From assembly GCA_003663535.1 (NCBI GenBank), contig QMUE01000053.1, forward strand, positions 1-7,314: a stretch of 7,314 bases of DNA, given 5' to 3'. The position numbers were made by a program, and so were the translations under genes. Below, one piece after another: positions 1 to 6,938 of the stretch. The notes below the pieces were generated by a model that saw nothing but the letters and a program-made list of their open reading frames with translations, was not told the DNA's origin and made no database searches. Position 1 is the first letter of the stretch. The number at the start of each line of letters is the position of its first letter. Origin of the DNA: Thermococci archaeon. GTDB taxonomy: Archaea > Methanobacteriota_B > Thermococci > Thermococcales > Thermococcaceae.

Positions 1-1
1 C

Positions 2-169
2 GCTAAAGCTCTCAACCGTGCCTTTGTTTTAAGATCGAAGGCCGATTATGATGTTTACTATCAACCAACAAAAGAAGAGGCCCGAGAAACTGTTGAAAGT
101 GCTGAAGTGTTCTTAGAGAGGATTAAAAAAGCCTTAGAGATGATCAGAGATGAAGAGAAAGGTCCTTGA
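2..169 (+). CDS. HEPN-domain protein, C-terminal fragment (5' end outside window)
   Basis: The reading frame is open from the window edge to a TGA at 167-169 and encodes the last 55 residues of a longer protein. The fragment contains the stretch RSKADYDVYY, followed by a charged amphipathic helix beginning TKEEARETVESAE. This resembles the C-terminal part of PF05168-type HEPN proteins, where an Arg-x-x-ADY stretch precedes the last helix. HEPN proteins paired with MNT genes act as RNase toxins or as the non-catalytic partner of the nucleotidyltransferase. The usual RX4-6H catalytic motif would lie upstream, so activity cannot be judged. The last 20 bases overlap the start of the MNT gene in another frame, which argues for one transcript and coupled translation. 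The family call rests on a short fragment plus the neighbour. Confidence 0.72.
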   Translation, partial: AKALNRAFVLRSKADYDVYYQPTKEEARETVESAEVFLERIKKALEMIRDEEKGP

Positions 170-443
170 AGTATTTTTGGAAGAAATAAGAGACAGAGTT
201 GGGGATAAAGTCAAGGAAATCATTGTCTTTGGTTCTTATGCAAGAGGGGATTATGACGAGGAGAGCGACATTGATATAATGATAGTTGGTGATGTCTCAC
301 TTGATGAAGTTATAGACATCTCAACAGAAGTGCTTCTCAGGTATGGAGAACTCATAAGCCCAATAGTAGTTACTCCCGAAGAATTCAAGAAAAGAAACGA
401 TTCATTTATACGAACTGTAAAGAGAGGAGGAATAAGAGTTTAA
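150..443 (+). CDS. Minimal nucleotidyltransferase (MNT), partner of a HEPN protein
   Basis: This is a complete 97-residue protein of the DNA polymerase beta-like nucleotidyltransferase superfamily. The signature GSX10DXD is intact: Gly28-Ser29, then Asp40 and Asp42, inside the segment FGSYARGDYDEESDIDIMIV. The two Asp residues should bind the metal that activates the NTP. I see no obvious third carboxylate on the later strand (ISPIVVT, residues 69-75). MNT proteins of HEPN/MNT pairs act as antitoxins, and in characterised type VII systems they AMPylate the HEPN toxin; that this one does so is inference. The ATG lies inside the end of the HEPN gene (20-bp overlap), within a purine-rich context (GAGATGATCAGAG) that could serve as a weak ribosome-binding site. 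The length is normal for the family. Confidence 0.88.
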   Translation: MKRKVLEVFLEEIRDRVGDKVKEIIVFGSYARGDYDEESDIDIMIVGDVSLDEVIDISTEVLLRYGELISPIVVTPEEFKKRNDSFIRTVKRGGIRV

Positions 444-495
444 ACAAGCTACTTAAAAGTGAAATAAACAGAAATGAAAGCTGAAGGTTAGAGGA

Positions 496-1341
496 CTACT
501 CTTCCAGTTCGATTCCATAAACCTTTTTTGGATTCTCCACGTGGATTTTGTGAGCAGTTTCTTCACTCATTAGTCCCTGCTGAATAAATGCTAAAGTCCT
601 TTTTGGCACAGTTTTGGGCCCAAGAACTGCTCCTGGTCTTTTCTTATCATCTATATAATCTGTCTCCATTAAGAATCTACTTCCCTGCATAAGGGCTTCC
701 ATTAGTGTTTTTTTACTCGCTAATATAGATGGGAAAATCCCCTCTTCCTCAGCAACCTTAATGAGCGGTGGTGAATAGTGCTTAACCACCCTATATGGCT
801 TAATTCCAACTTCTCTGACAATTCTTCCAAGTTCTCTAAACTTTTCCTCATTAAAGCTCTCTGTATGGAGTTGAACAGCACAATCAGCTTCTTTCGCTAA
901 TTCCATCCCATATTTCATTAGTTCTATGCTCTCATTCCATATTTCTTCGCTGACTTCATAATGTGGTCTCCCTATTTCCCCAATCGCTATGGCCCTTTTC
1001 TCAAAACATAGTTTTTGGGTATATTCAAGAGCTTTCATAACCTCATTTTTGGCATATTCAACGCCTCTCTTTTCAGCTAGGTATGCAAATTCCGCCGGAT
1101 GGACCCCAACCACGGCAAAAGCTTTAACTGGGGTTTCTCTGTTTATCCTTTCGACCAACTCGATGTGAAAATCCATGGCTTTCATGAAGTCCTCTGCTTT
1201 GGCTCCATTAAAGCCGTAATCGTGGGCGCTTTTATAAACAACGTTTAAATGCGTTCCCCCAGCCCTATGGAACTGTTTTATCGCCTCCAAGAAGAGCCCC
1301 CTAAATGGATCAACATGAAAGTGATTATCAAATATTATCAT
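496..1341 (-). CDS. TatD-related metal-dependent hydrolase (amidohydrolase fold)
   Basis: A 281-residue protein with the full metal-ligand set of the TatD/amidohydrolase TIM barrel. The HxH pair is His7 and His9 (FDNHFHVD), the bridging Glu is Glu122 in AIGEIG, His159 is in VQLHTE, His188 in VVKHYS and Asp228 in METDYID. TatD proteins are typically Mg-dependent 3'-5' exonucleases or related hydrolases; the substrate here is unknown. It belongs to the archaeal TatD-related group rather than classical bacterial TatD. Start choice: a GTG at 1350 is possible, but it lies at the predicted transcription start and partly within the Shine-Dalgarno GGTGGT, whereas ATG at 1341 has that motif 5 nt upstream and gives MIIFDNHFHVD, as in homologues I recall. 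It is the last gene of the minus-strand block and converges with the MNT gene. Confidence 0.88.
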   Translation of the reverse strand: MIIFDNHFHVDPFRGLFLEAIKQFHRAGGTHLNVVYKSAHDYGFNGAKAEDFMKAMDFHIELVERINRETPVKAFAVVGVHPAEFAYLAEKRGVEYAKNEVMKALEYTQKLCFEKRAIAIGEIGRPHYEVSEEIWNESIELMKYGMELAKEADCAVQLHTESFNEEKFRELGRIVREVGIKPYRVVKHYSPPLIKVAEEEGIFPSILASKKTLMEALMQGSRFLMETDYIDDKKRPGAVLGPKTVPKRTLAFIQQGLMSEETAHKIHVENPKKVYGIELEE

Positions 1342-1370
1342 CGCTACCACCGAAAGGGTATAAGCGGGAG

Positions 1371-1384
1371 AGGTTTAAAAGTCC
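1371..1384 (-). promoter_or_regulatory. Candidate TATA box for the TatD-related gene
   Basis: On the minus strand the sequence GGACTTTTAAACC contains a TTTTAAA box (1374-1380). A start about 25 nt downstream would fall near 1350-1352, roughly 10 nt before the ATG at 1341, a plausible short archaeal leader. The box begins right after the stop codon of the upstream gene (1385-1387), so read-through from the DUF257 operon is also possible. The BRE is not strong. Confidence 0.45.
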
Positions 1385-1696
1385 TTAGGATTGATAGACC
1401 TCAAGAATCTCCCCGGCTTTTGGGCTAAGTTTGCCCTCTAAAACAAGAGCAACTAGATCATATTCGAGGGCAAAATCAATCCCCCGTCTCTCTTTTTGTA
1501 TTTCCCTTATAAGTGCAGCCCGTTCTCCCTTTATTTTATAGCCCGGGTAAATTACGCCCTCAACAACTTCTCCAACCACAACCTCTCTCTCAAAGATTTC
1601 AAAAACCTCTTTCACTTTAAATTTCCCCACGGGTTTTCTTGAAAATATTTCAACTTTTCCTTTTTCTCTCTTTTTGAAAATATCAAAGAGCCCCAT
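1385..1696 (-). CDS. Small EF-Tu-domain-2-like protein, probable tRNA-binding Pbp11 family
   Basis: A 103-residue protein with a short basic N-terminus (MGLFDIFKKREKGK), then a segment rich in predicted beta strands. Residues 42-55 read GEVVEGVIYPGYKI, the pattern GxVxxGxIxxGxxI seen in domain 2 of translational GTPases such as EF-Tu and IF2. The rest (AALIREIQKERR, LVALVLEGKLSPKAGEILEVY) fits the remaining strands of such a barrel. I recall a Thermococcales family of this length named tRNA-binding protein Pbp11 with this pattern; the assignment is from memory. ATG at 1696 is preferred over GTG at 1705, because that GTG belongs to the upstream gene's 3' end and the ribosome-binding region. 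The Shine-Dalgarno GGTGA overlaps the stop codon of the DUF257 gene, leaving only 2 nt between the genes, so translation is probably coupled. Confidence 0.7.
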   Translation of the reverse strand: MGLFDIFKKREKGKVEIFSRKPVGKFKVKEVFEIFEREVVVGEVVEGVIYPGYKIKGERAALIREIQKERRGIDFALEYDLVALVLEGKLSPKAGEILEVYQS

Positions 1697-1698
1697 GC

Positions 1699-2370
1699 TC
1701 ACCACTGGAGTAATTTCTCAAGGGGGATTTCAAACTCCTTGCCTAAAAATTCTATAAAAGGCGTTTTCCCGAAAGTAACCTTTCCTTCCCCATATTCTCC
1801 TCTGATATATGTCACTGTTGTTGCTATCTCCTCCAATTCTGGGATTGGGTTAAACTTAAGATTTGAAGCAATGTTTTTGTTTATCATATAGAACGCCTTT
1901 CTGCTCCTGTTCCCTAAGAATCCTTGAATGGAGTTTATTACCGTATAAAACTCTACAGGTTCATGCATGAAAGCAAAAAGCTTCTCAAGACCGAGGACTA
2001 TGTTAATATACTTCCCCTCAGAAAAGACTTCGTTGGCTATGCCCTCATACCTGCTTAAATATATCACCGGCTCTGTTTCCAGGGGAATTCTTCCAATGAC
2101 CTTTCCAATATCCATCTTTCCTCCAGTTTTGATAACAACAGCATCGGAAAAATCGTCCTGAACGCCAAGGAACTCAAGTTGCTTTTTTACCAGGAAAAGG
2201 GTATCTAAAACGTCGTCAATCATTATTTTTATTCCTCTCTCACGGGCGTATCTCACAAAAACGTATGCAGCAATAACCGAGCCGTAAGAGGTCTCATCCT
2301 CAATAAGGACTAAATCGCCGAAGGGAGTTCTATCTATCACATCAAAAAGCATTTCCTTTGTCATTTCCAT
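1699..2370 (-). CDS. DUF257-family protein, second tandem copy
   Basis: A 223-residue protein, clearly paralogous to the gene just upstream. Shared blocks include KKQLEFLGVQDDFSDAVVIKTGGK, INIVLGLEKLF, FLGNRSRKAFYMINKNIAS and FNPIPELE. I recognise the family as DUF257 (PF03192), known mainly from Thermococcales, with no established function. The order of elements resembles a RecA/KaiC-like core: an N-terminal strand (GDLVLIE, 18-24), a loop where a Walker A motif would sit, a helix, a second strand ending in Asp-Asp (IMIDD), and a later hydrophobic strand (INIVLGL) like Walker B. The GK[ST] of a real P-loop is absent, so ATP binding is unlikely. No signal peptide or membrane segment is seen. 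ATG at 2370 overlaps the upstream stop by 10 nt and has GGTGAT 3 nt before it; a second ATG (2364) is possible. Confidence 0.85.
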   Translation of the reverse strand: MEMTKEMLFDVIDRTPFGDLVLIEDETSYGSVIAAYVFVRYARERGIKIMIDDVLDTLFLVKKQLEFLGVQDDFSDAVVIKTGGKMDIGKVIGRIPLETEPVIYLSRYEGIANEVFSEGKYINIVLGLEKLFAFMHEPVEFYTVINSIQGFLGNRSRKAFYMINKNIASNLKFNPIPELEEIATTVTYIRGEYGEGKVTFGKTPFIEFLGKEFEIPLEKLLQW

Positions 2371-3032
2371 CCTATCACCCCGGTAGGGATCTCAATTTTC
2401 TTTCCAAGCAAATCCAAACTTGTGGATTTTTTGAAAGTAAAAATGCCCCTTGTAGGAGTTGGAACAGCTTCAATCACAGTGCTTGCGACTCTTTCAAGCT
2501 CTGGAAGGGGGTTAAAGGGAATAGAAGATGCAATCTCCTTGTTGATTAAATAAAAGGCTTTTCTCCTTTTCTCTCCAAGGAAAGACTGAAGCGCAATAAC
2601 AAAGGCGTAGAATTCCGATACCGATGAAACAAATGAAAACAGTCTTTCAAGACCAAGTACAATGTTTATGGATTTTTCAACATTTGAAAAAGCCGCTTTT
2701 GATGCTTTTTCATAGTTTCTTATATATATGGCCGGTTCACTAACGAACTTTACTCTCGTAACAACGTTTCCGACGTTCCTTTTTCCACCAGTTTTAACGA
2801 CAAGGGCATCTCCAAAGTCCTCGTCAATACCAACAAATTCAAGATGCTTCTGGATAACGTGAAGAGAATCGAAGTTGTCATCGATTATAACGGACAATCT
2901 CCTTGCTTTTCCATAATATAAAAGTCCAAGAGTTGTGAGCTCTGGTATAAATGAGCGGTGGTATTCAATAAGAACACTCTCCCCAAATTTTACTTTGTCC
3001 ACGAGAGTAAAAACATCTTCAAGAGCTTCCAT
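2361..3032 (-). CDS. DUF257-family protein, first tandem copy
   Basis: With the start at ATG 3032 this protein is 223 residues, exactly the length of its downstream paralogue, and the two align from end to end. Conserved landmarks are FGESVLIE near the N-terminus, IIDD, KHLEFVGIDEDFGDALVVKTGGK, INIVLGLERLF, SFLGEKRRKAFYLINKEIASS and FNPLPELERV. It is a DUF257 (PF03192) member of unknown function, with the same RecA-like element order but no Walker A lysine. An in-frame GTG at 3041 exists, but it lies within the likely ribosome-binding stretch (AGTGATAAGG) and at the predicted transcription start, so ATG 3032 is better. It is the first gene of a small operon (two DUF257 genes, Pbp11-like, perhaps TatD-related) with its own promoter just after hydA. 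Confidence 0.85.
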   Translation of the reverse strand: MEALEDVFTLVDKVKFGESVLIEYHRSFIPELTTLGLLYYGKARRLSVIIDDNFDSLHVIQKHLEFVGIDEDFGDALVVKTGGKRNVGNVVTRVKFVSEPAIYIRNYEKASKAAFSNVEKSINIVLGLERLFSFVSSVSEFYAFVIALQSFLGEKRRKAFYLINKEIASSIPFNPLPELERVASTVIEAVPTPTRGIFTFKKSTSLDLLGKKIEIPTGVIGWK

Positions 3033-3060
3033 CCTTATCACTGTTTGTTTATGTCACCTA

Positions 3061-3077
3061 AAAATATAAAGTTTTTG
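3061..3077 (-). promoter_or_regulatory. BRE/TATA promoter of the DUF257 operon
   Basis: On the minus strand the sequence CAAAAACTTTATATTTT gives an A-rich BRE (3072-3076) directly followed by a TTTATATT box. The spacing predicts a transcription start near 3041-3043, about 10 nt before the preferred ATG at 3032. It is the cleanest archaeal promoter in the window. No GTTn3AAC (SurR) match is seen beside it, which suggests the operon is controlled separately from the hydrogenase. Confidence 0.68.
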
Positions 3078-3078
3078 T

Positions 3079-3085
3079 AAAAAAA
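3079..3085 (-). terminator. Oligo-T transcription stop after hydA
   Basis: Seven consecutive T residues on the minus strand follow the hydA TGA immediately (stop codon at 3086-3088). Archaeal RNA polymerase terminates on such U-runs without needing a hairpin. A second run (TTTT, then TAGG) lies about 15 nt further on, within the next promoter. Termination is therefore likely but may be incomplete. Confidence 0.6.
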
Positions 3086-4336
3086 TCAAAGCCTGACAAC
3101 GTGCACAGAGCATGAAATGCATGGATCAAATGCCCTCACGGTTTCCTCCAACTTCTGGAGAAATGTTGTTTCATCCGAACTTCCATACCTCTTCTTCGCC
3201 TCTTCGTAAAGGCTGAGCTCCATAATGGCGTGATTGAAGGCTGTCGGTGTTGTTATATTGGAATATGCTATGTTACCCCTTTCGTCTATTCTGTAGTGGT
3301 GCACTAACACTCCTCTCGGAGCTTCGACGTATCCTATCCCCTCTCCCTCTTGGGGTTCAATTGGGACATTTTCTCCTTCAATGCCCTTGTCTAATAGTGT
3401 TTTTGCAACCTCTTTTGCTTTTTCGAGAGCATATAAAAGTTCTATAGCTTGGGCCAGATTGTTAAAGCTTATATAACCGCTTGCGAGTTTCTCTTTGTGT
3501 TCTTCATAAAAGTGCTTTGCCATTGGAGTGAGCATGTCGTGCTTTAGCATTACTCTGGGGAGGGCTCCAACCATAAATATATTTCCTTTGTATCTGCTTT
3601 GTTTTGCAAAGCTGTAGGGAAGTGTTTTCTCTTCGATATGCTCAAGATAATCAAACTTCTCCCCGTCCTCTGCAATCAGCTTATCTCCATACAAGTATCC
3701 GTTGGTGGCAATGTAGTGCTGTACCGTAGCTCCCAATGGTTCTTGTTCTGCAAATATATTCACGGCTCTTCTTGCAGGCCTTAGAAGTGCTTCGCTCTGT
3801 CTTTCTATCCGTTCTAGTTCTTCAACTGTTGGGTATCGTCCAAATCCACCAGGTTTGATGTTTATGCCATGTATCTCCCTACCACCGAGGATTTCACGAA
3901 TATAATTACCAAATGCTTTGATAGTGATCCCTTCTTTGACGACTTCTCCATGCTTGCTGGCCATTCTTATAGCATCTGCATAGCCGAAGAGGTCTGGAGC
4001 AACGAGAAGATAAAGGTGCAGTGCATGACTCTCGATTAGTTCTCCAAGAAGACCAAGCTCTCTTAGTAGCATTATCTCTTCTGGAACATTAACGCCTAAG
4101 GCCCGCTCTATTCCAAGAACCGAGGCAACACTATGAGAGAGGTAGCATATAGCGCATATTCTGGCCTCTAAGTCAGGCACATCCCAGTAGTGTCTGCCGA
4201 GAGTTAGAAGCTCAAAGAATCTGGGCCCTTCGAATATCTTAAGCTTGACATCTTTTACTTCTCCATTTTCAATGATGATTTCTGCTCCACCATTTCCTTC
4301 TACCCTGGTAAAGGCTTCAATTTCAATGTTTACCAT
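3086..4336 (-). CDS. hydA: Soluble [NiFe] sulfhydrogenase, alpha (catalytic, large) subunit
   Basis: A 416-residue large subunit of a group 3b cytoplasmic bidirectional hydrogenase; it houses the Ni-Fe(CN)2CO site that oxidises H2 or reduces protons. The N-terminal Ni-ligand motif is RICAICYLSH (Cys61, Cys64, His68), with Ala where most large subunits have Gly. The C-terminal motif is DPCISCSVH (Cys406, Cys409, His412). Only four residues, VVRL, follow His412; large subunits are normally cut by an endopeptidase after this His, so the expected propeptide is just this tetrapeptide. The early RVEG motif is at 11-14, followed by Asn rather than the common His. ATG at 4336 overlaps the hydD stop by 7 nt, with GGGGTGAG 5 nt upstream. 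It is the last gene of hydBGDA. The maturation genes are not in the window. Confidence 0.96.
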   Translation of the reverse strand: MVNIEIEAFTRVEGNGGAEIIIENGEVKDVKLKIFEGPRFFELLTLGRHYWDVPDLEARICAICYLSHSVASVLGIERALGVNVPEEIMLLRELGLLGELIESHALHLYLLVAPDLFGYADAIRMASKHGEVVKEGITIKAFGNYIREILGGREIHGINIKPGGFGRYPTVEELERIERQSEALLRPARRAVNIFAEQEPLGATVQHYIATNGYLYGDKLIAEDGEKFDYLEHIEEKTLPYSFAKQSRYKGNIFMVGALPRVMLKHDMLTPMAKHFYEEHKEKLASGYISFNNLAQAIELLYALEKAKEVAKTLLDKGIEGENVPIEPQEGEGIGYVEAPRGVLVHHYRIDERGNIAYSNITTPTAFNHAIMELSLYEEAKKRYGSSDETTFLQKLEETVRAFDPCISCSVHVVRL

Positions 4337-5070
4337 CTTAGCTCACCCCTTGCAAAAGTTTTGAACTTTCTTCTGATGTACTCCTCGTCATATCCTAACT
4401 CCTTGAGAATCTCAAATTCACTTGCTGGGTTGGCTTCTTTTGGCAGAGGTCCTCTGCATCCGATACACCCAACTCCTGACTTTATGCAGGCAGCATTGCA
4501 TCCTCCAAGAGTTATTGGGCCTAAACAGGGTATTTCTTTTTTAACCAGAACACACTCATATTCGTTGAGTTTACACTCTATACACACTGGGTAATCCTTT
4601 GTTGGTGGTTCAATCCCTTTGGCTAGGCTTATAAGCACTTGGTAAATCTCATCTTTATCGTAAGGGCAGCCGGGTAAAGCATAGTCTACTGCAACGTGTT
4701 GTACAATTGGAGTAGAATCTAAAGCTCTCATGGGGTTTGCTTTCGTGCCGTAGACTTTTTCGAGCTTATCTCTAATTTTCCCCTCGACACTTGCTTGGAC
4801 ATCTCCATGGGTAGCACATGTTCCAAGGGCTATGAGGTAGTTTGAGTGGTTTCTCGCATAGTGAAGCAAGTTAAGATCCCTCTGAGTTGAGACACTTCCC
4901 GTTACTATCGCAACATCGAGGGTGTCGTGCTCTCTAAAGCTTGAAGCCATGTGGAATTCTTTTATCTCATAGAATTCAAGTAAATCAAAGAGCTTCTCGT
5001 AGAGGAAAAGGATATTTAAAGCACAGCCACCACAGCCAGTGAGCTCAAAAACACCCAGTTTGAGCATCAT
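4330..5070 (-). CDS. hydD: Soluble [NiFe] sulfhydrogenase, delta (small, Fe-S) subunit
   Basis: A 246-residue small subunit that passes electrons from the NiFe site through three [4Fe-4S] clusters. The proximal-cluster ligands are Cys13 and Cys16 (TGCGGC), Cys85 (GTCATHG) and Cys135 (PGCPYDK). Eight further Cys (163, 166, 173, 182, 191, 195, 202, 205; motifs VCIECKLNEYEC, PCLGP, GCNAAC, GCIGCRGP) suit the two other clusters. There is no Tat signal, as expected for a cytoplasmic enzyme. The sequence (LGVFELTGCGGCALN, FHMAS, SVSTQRDL) resembles the P. furiosus sulfhydrogenase II delta subunit as I remember it, rather than SHI. A longer frame to 5127 would overlap hydG by 61 nt and add a non-homologous N-terminus, so I reject it. 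ATG 5070 overlaps the hydG stop as ATGA; the next codon, ATG 5067, is an equally close alternative. GGGGG lies 5 nt upstream of the first. Confidence 0.94.
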   Translation of the reverse strand: MMLKLGVFELTGCGGCALNILFLYEKLFDLLEFYEIKEFHMASSFREHDTLDVAIVTGSVSTQRDLNLLHYARNHSNYLIALGTCATHGDVQASVEGKIRDKLEKVYGTKANPMRALDSTPIVQHVAVDYALPGCPYDKDEIYQVLISLAKGIEPPTKDYPVCIECKLNEYECVLVKKEIPCLGPITLGGCNAACIKSGVGCIGCRGPLPKEANPASEFEILKELGYDEEYIRRKFKTFARGELRW

Positions 5071-5933
5071 ATCAGCCCCCTTGTTGAAAGCGCATCCCAA
5101 TATGTAAATACAGGACCATCTTTGCACACATACTTAATTGAGGTGCTTGTTCCAACGATGCAGTGCCCACATTTTCCAACTCCACACCGCATTCTTCTTT
5201 CAAGAGTCATGTAAATTCTCCCTGGAGATAACTTTCTGTCTAAGAGCTCCTTGATGACAAACTTATACATCACTGGCGGGCCGCAGATCAAAGCATATGT
5301 GTTTTCTACATCAAAGCTTTCTCCTCTAAAGAGATCCGTGACAACTCCCTTACAAACTCTTGGTGAGTAGCCCTTTTCTAGATATATACATGAAGGACTT
5401 TCCACCTCATAGGCAAGTTTCACGTGACAGTTCATGTCCTCTCCATGTTTCAGCAGGTGGATTACTTCGTCTCTAAAGAGAATGTCTTCGTAGGCCTTGG
5501 TGCCATAGAACAGATATATCTTTTCATATTTTCCACTATCAAGAGCATACCATAACACTGATCTCAAGGGAGCCATGCCCAAACCGCCTGCTACTAAGAT
5601 TAACGTGCTCCCTTCCATCTTCTCCATTGGAAATCCATTGCCATAAGGGCCCCTAATCCCAACAATATCTCCTTCTTTTAGGGTGTGCATGTGTTTTGTC
5701 ATCCTGCCTACTCTTCTAACACATAGCTGGAAGTATCCCTCTCTTGTAGGAGTTGAGCAAAGACTTATTGGAAACTCTCCAAATCCTCTGATGTCAACCA
5801 CTACAAATTGCCCTGGCTTATATTTGAACTTCCTGTTAATCTCAGGATCAACGAAACGGAGGGTGAAAAGTTTCTCTCTTGAAGTTAGTTCTTTTACCTC
5901 TAAAATCCTTGCATCATGTGTTTGGAAGGTCAT
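5067..5933 (-). CDS. hydG: Sulfhydrogenase gamma subunit, FAD/NAD(P)H-binding reductase
   Basis: A 288-residue flavoprotein of the ferredoxin-NADP reductase/PyrK-like family that exchanges electrons between NAD(P)(H) and the hydrogenase Fe-S chain. An N-terminal FAD-binding barrel contains PGQFVVVD (40-47) and FPISLCS (54-60, matching the family RxYS/PxS flavin motif). RGPYGNGFP (94-102) and VAGGLGMAPLRS (114-125) mark the start of the NAD(P) domain, and CGPPVMY follows near the C-terminus. Cys250, Cys255, Cys258 and Cys270 (CX4CX2CX11C) match the [2Fe-2S] site of PyrK-type subunits. ATG 5933 overlaps the hydB stop as ATGA, with GGGAGGG 6 nt upstream. Length and domain order are typical of this subunit. 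The nucleotide preference (NADP versus NAD) cannot be read from the sequence by eye. Confidence 0.95.
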   Translation of the reverse strand: MTFQTHDARILEVKELTSREKLFTLRFVDPEINRKFKYKPGQFVVVDIRGFGEFPISLCSTPTREGYFQLCVRRVGRMTKHMHTLKEGDIVGIRGPYGNGFPMEKMEGSTLILVAGGLGMAPLRSVLWYALDSGKYEKIYLFYGTKAYEDILFRDEVIHLLKHGEDMNCHVKLAYEVESPSCIYLEKGYSPRVCKGVVTDLFRGESFDVENTYALICGPPVMYKFVIKELLDRKLSPGRIYMTLERRMRCGVGKCGHCIVGTSTSIKYVCKDGPVFTYWDALSTRGLI

Positions 5934-6934
5934 TGCAATCCCTCCCTTACCTTATCAAGAACCTTAACATGCTCTATTTTTGCTGGACAGAATTCATCGC
6001 ACCTTCCACATCCAACACAGTTGAATCCGGACTCAGGATCAAAGTAGTTTTTGCAGTAGTAGCGGTGCCTAAATCTATCTAAGCGCGTGGGTCTAAAGTT
6101 ATGTCCTCCAGCCACTAGTCCATGTGTTTCCATGAAGCAGGAATCATAACGTCTAACTCTTACTGCTTCATAGGCGTTTATCCAGAGATCACACACTTCG
6201 TAACACCTGCATGTTGGGCAAACCATATTACAATTGCCACACCCAAGACAGATTCTCTCATATTTTTTCCACACTGGGCTGTCAAATGCCAAATCGAGAA
6301 TATCCGCTAGGCCTTCTTTATTTAAAGATCGTTTAAAGGAGTTAGTTCTCTTTTCTTCAAATTCTCTAAAGTGATGGAAGTCTTCTTCGGTCACGTTCTC
6401 AAAAAGTTCTTCACTTCCCCATGCAATCTCATGTCCCTTTACACTTCCAACTCTGACAAGCCAGCCATCGGGAAGCTCATGTAAAAACAAGTCGAACCCG
6501 TGCATGGCAAAATCCGTGCCCAAGCTCTTACAAAAACAGTATTCATCTGGCATACAGCTAATACCAATTATTATTGAGTTCTCCCGTCTTTTTTTGTAGT
6601 ACGGATCCACTGGGTCACTCAAATAAACTTTGTCCAAAATTTCTAACCCGTGTATATCGCAGGAATGAACTCCAAAGAGAACTATAGGTTCTGTGCCATT
6701 AGCCTCTTCCCAGTGGCCCTCTTTAAGCTTAAGCATCTCATCTTTTGGCCTTACAAAGAACTTTTTTGGTGGGAGCATAGTTCTTGTATAGTCCAAAGCA
6801 ATTTCGGAAAGAGTTTCGACATTCTGGAAGGAGTATATATCCCCCTTCTTTACTGGTGCATACAATTTGCCCCATCTTTTTAGGGAGTTGAAGAACTCCT
6901 CAAAATTTTCTTGGGGTAGCTTTACATACCGCAA
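5930..6934 (-). CDS. hydB: Sulfhydrogenase beta subunit, Fe-S electron-transfer protein (TTG start)
   Basis: A 334-residue iron-sulfur protein that links hydG to the HydDA dimer; in Pyrococcus this subunit has been connected with sulfur reduction. The C-terminal ferredoxin-like half has ICLGCGNCNMVCP (Cys229, 232, 235, 239), followed by extra Cys at 242, 244 and 248, and a second motif CVGCGRCDEFCP (Cys306, 309, 312, 316). The N-terminal half has the conserved GVHSCDIHG (Cys92) and SCMPDEYCFC (Cys127, 133, 135), as in the homologous beta/anaerobic sulfite reductase A-like family. Start: GTG 6943 lies inside the strong Shine-Dalgarno AGGTGAT (6939-6945), so it cannot also be a good start. TTG at 6934 is 4 nt after that motif and gives MRYVKLP, the N-terminus I recall for homologues. 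First gene of hydBGDA. Confidence 0.93.
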   Translation of the reverse strand: MRYVKLPQENFEEFFNSLKRWGKLYAPVKKGDIYSFQNVETLSEIALDYTRTMLPPKKFFVRPKDEMLKLKEGHWEEANGTEPIVLFGVHSCDIHGLEILDKVYLSDPVDPYYKKRRENSIIIGISCMPDEYCFCKSLGTDFAMHGFDLFLHELPDGWLVRVGSVKGHEIAWGSEELFENVTEEDFHHFREFEEKRTNSFKRSLNKEGLADILDLAFDSPVWKKYERICLGCGNCNMVCPTCRCYEVCDLWINAYEAVRVRRYDSCFMETHGLVAGGHNFRPTRLDRFRHRYYCKNYFDPESGFNCVGCGRCDEFCPAKIEHVKVLDKVREGLQ

Positions 6935-6938
6935 GACT

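Noticed and set aside
444..495. Possible terminator between the convergent MNT and TatD-related genes
   Set aside because: On the minus strand it is T-rich (runs of 3-4 T) but lacks a clear oligo-T run, and the plus strand has none; too weak to call.
3247..4594. Plus-strand open frames opposite hydA and hydD (for example 3247-3447, 3599-3784, 4361-4594)
   Set aside because: They are shadows of strongly conserved hydrogenase genes, with compositions unlike a real protein and no start signals.
5071..5127. N-terminal extension of HydD by 19 residues
   Set aside because: The extension overlaps the coding end of hydG by another 57 nt and has no counterpart in the subunit family; the ATGA overlap at 5067-5070 is the normal start arrangement.
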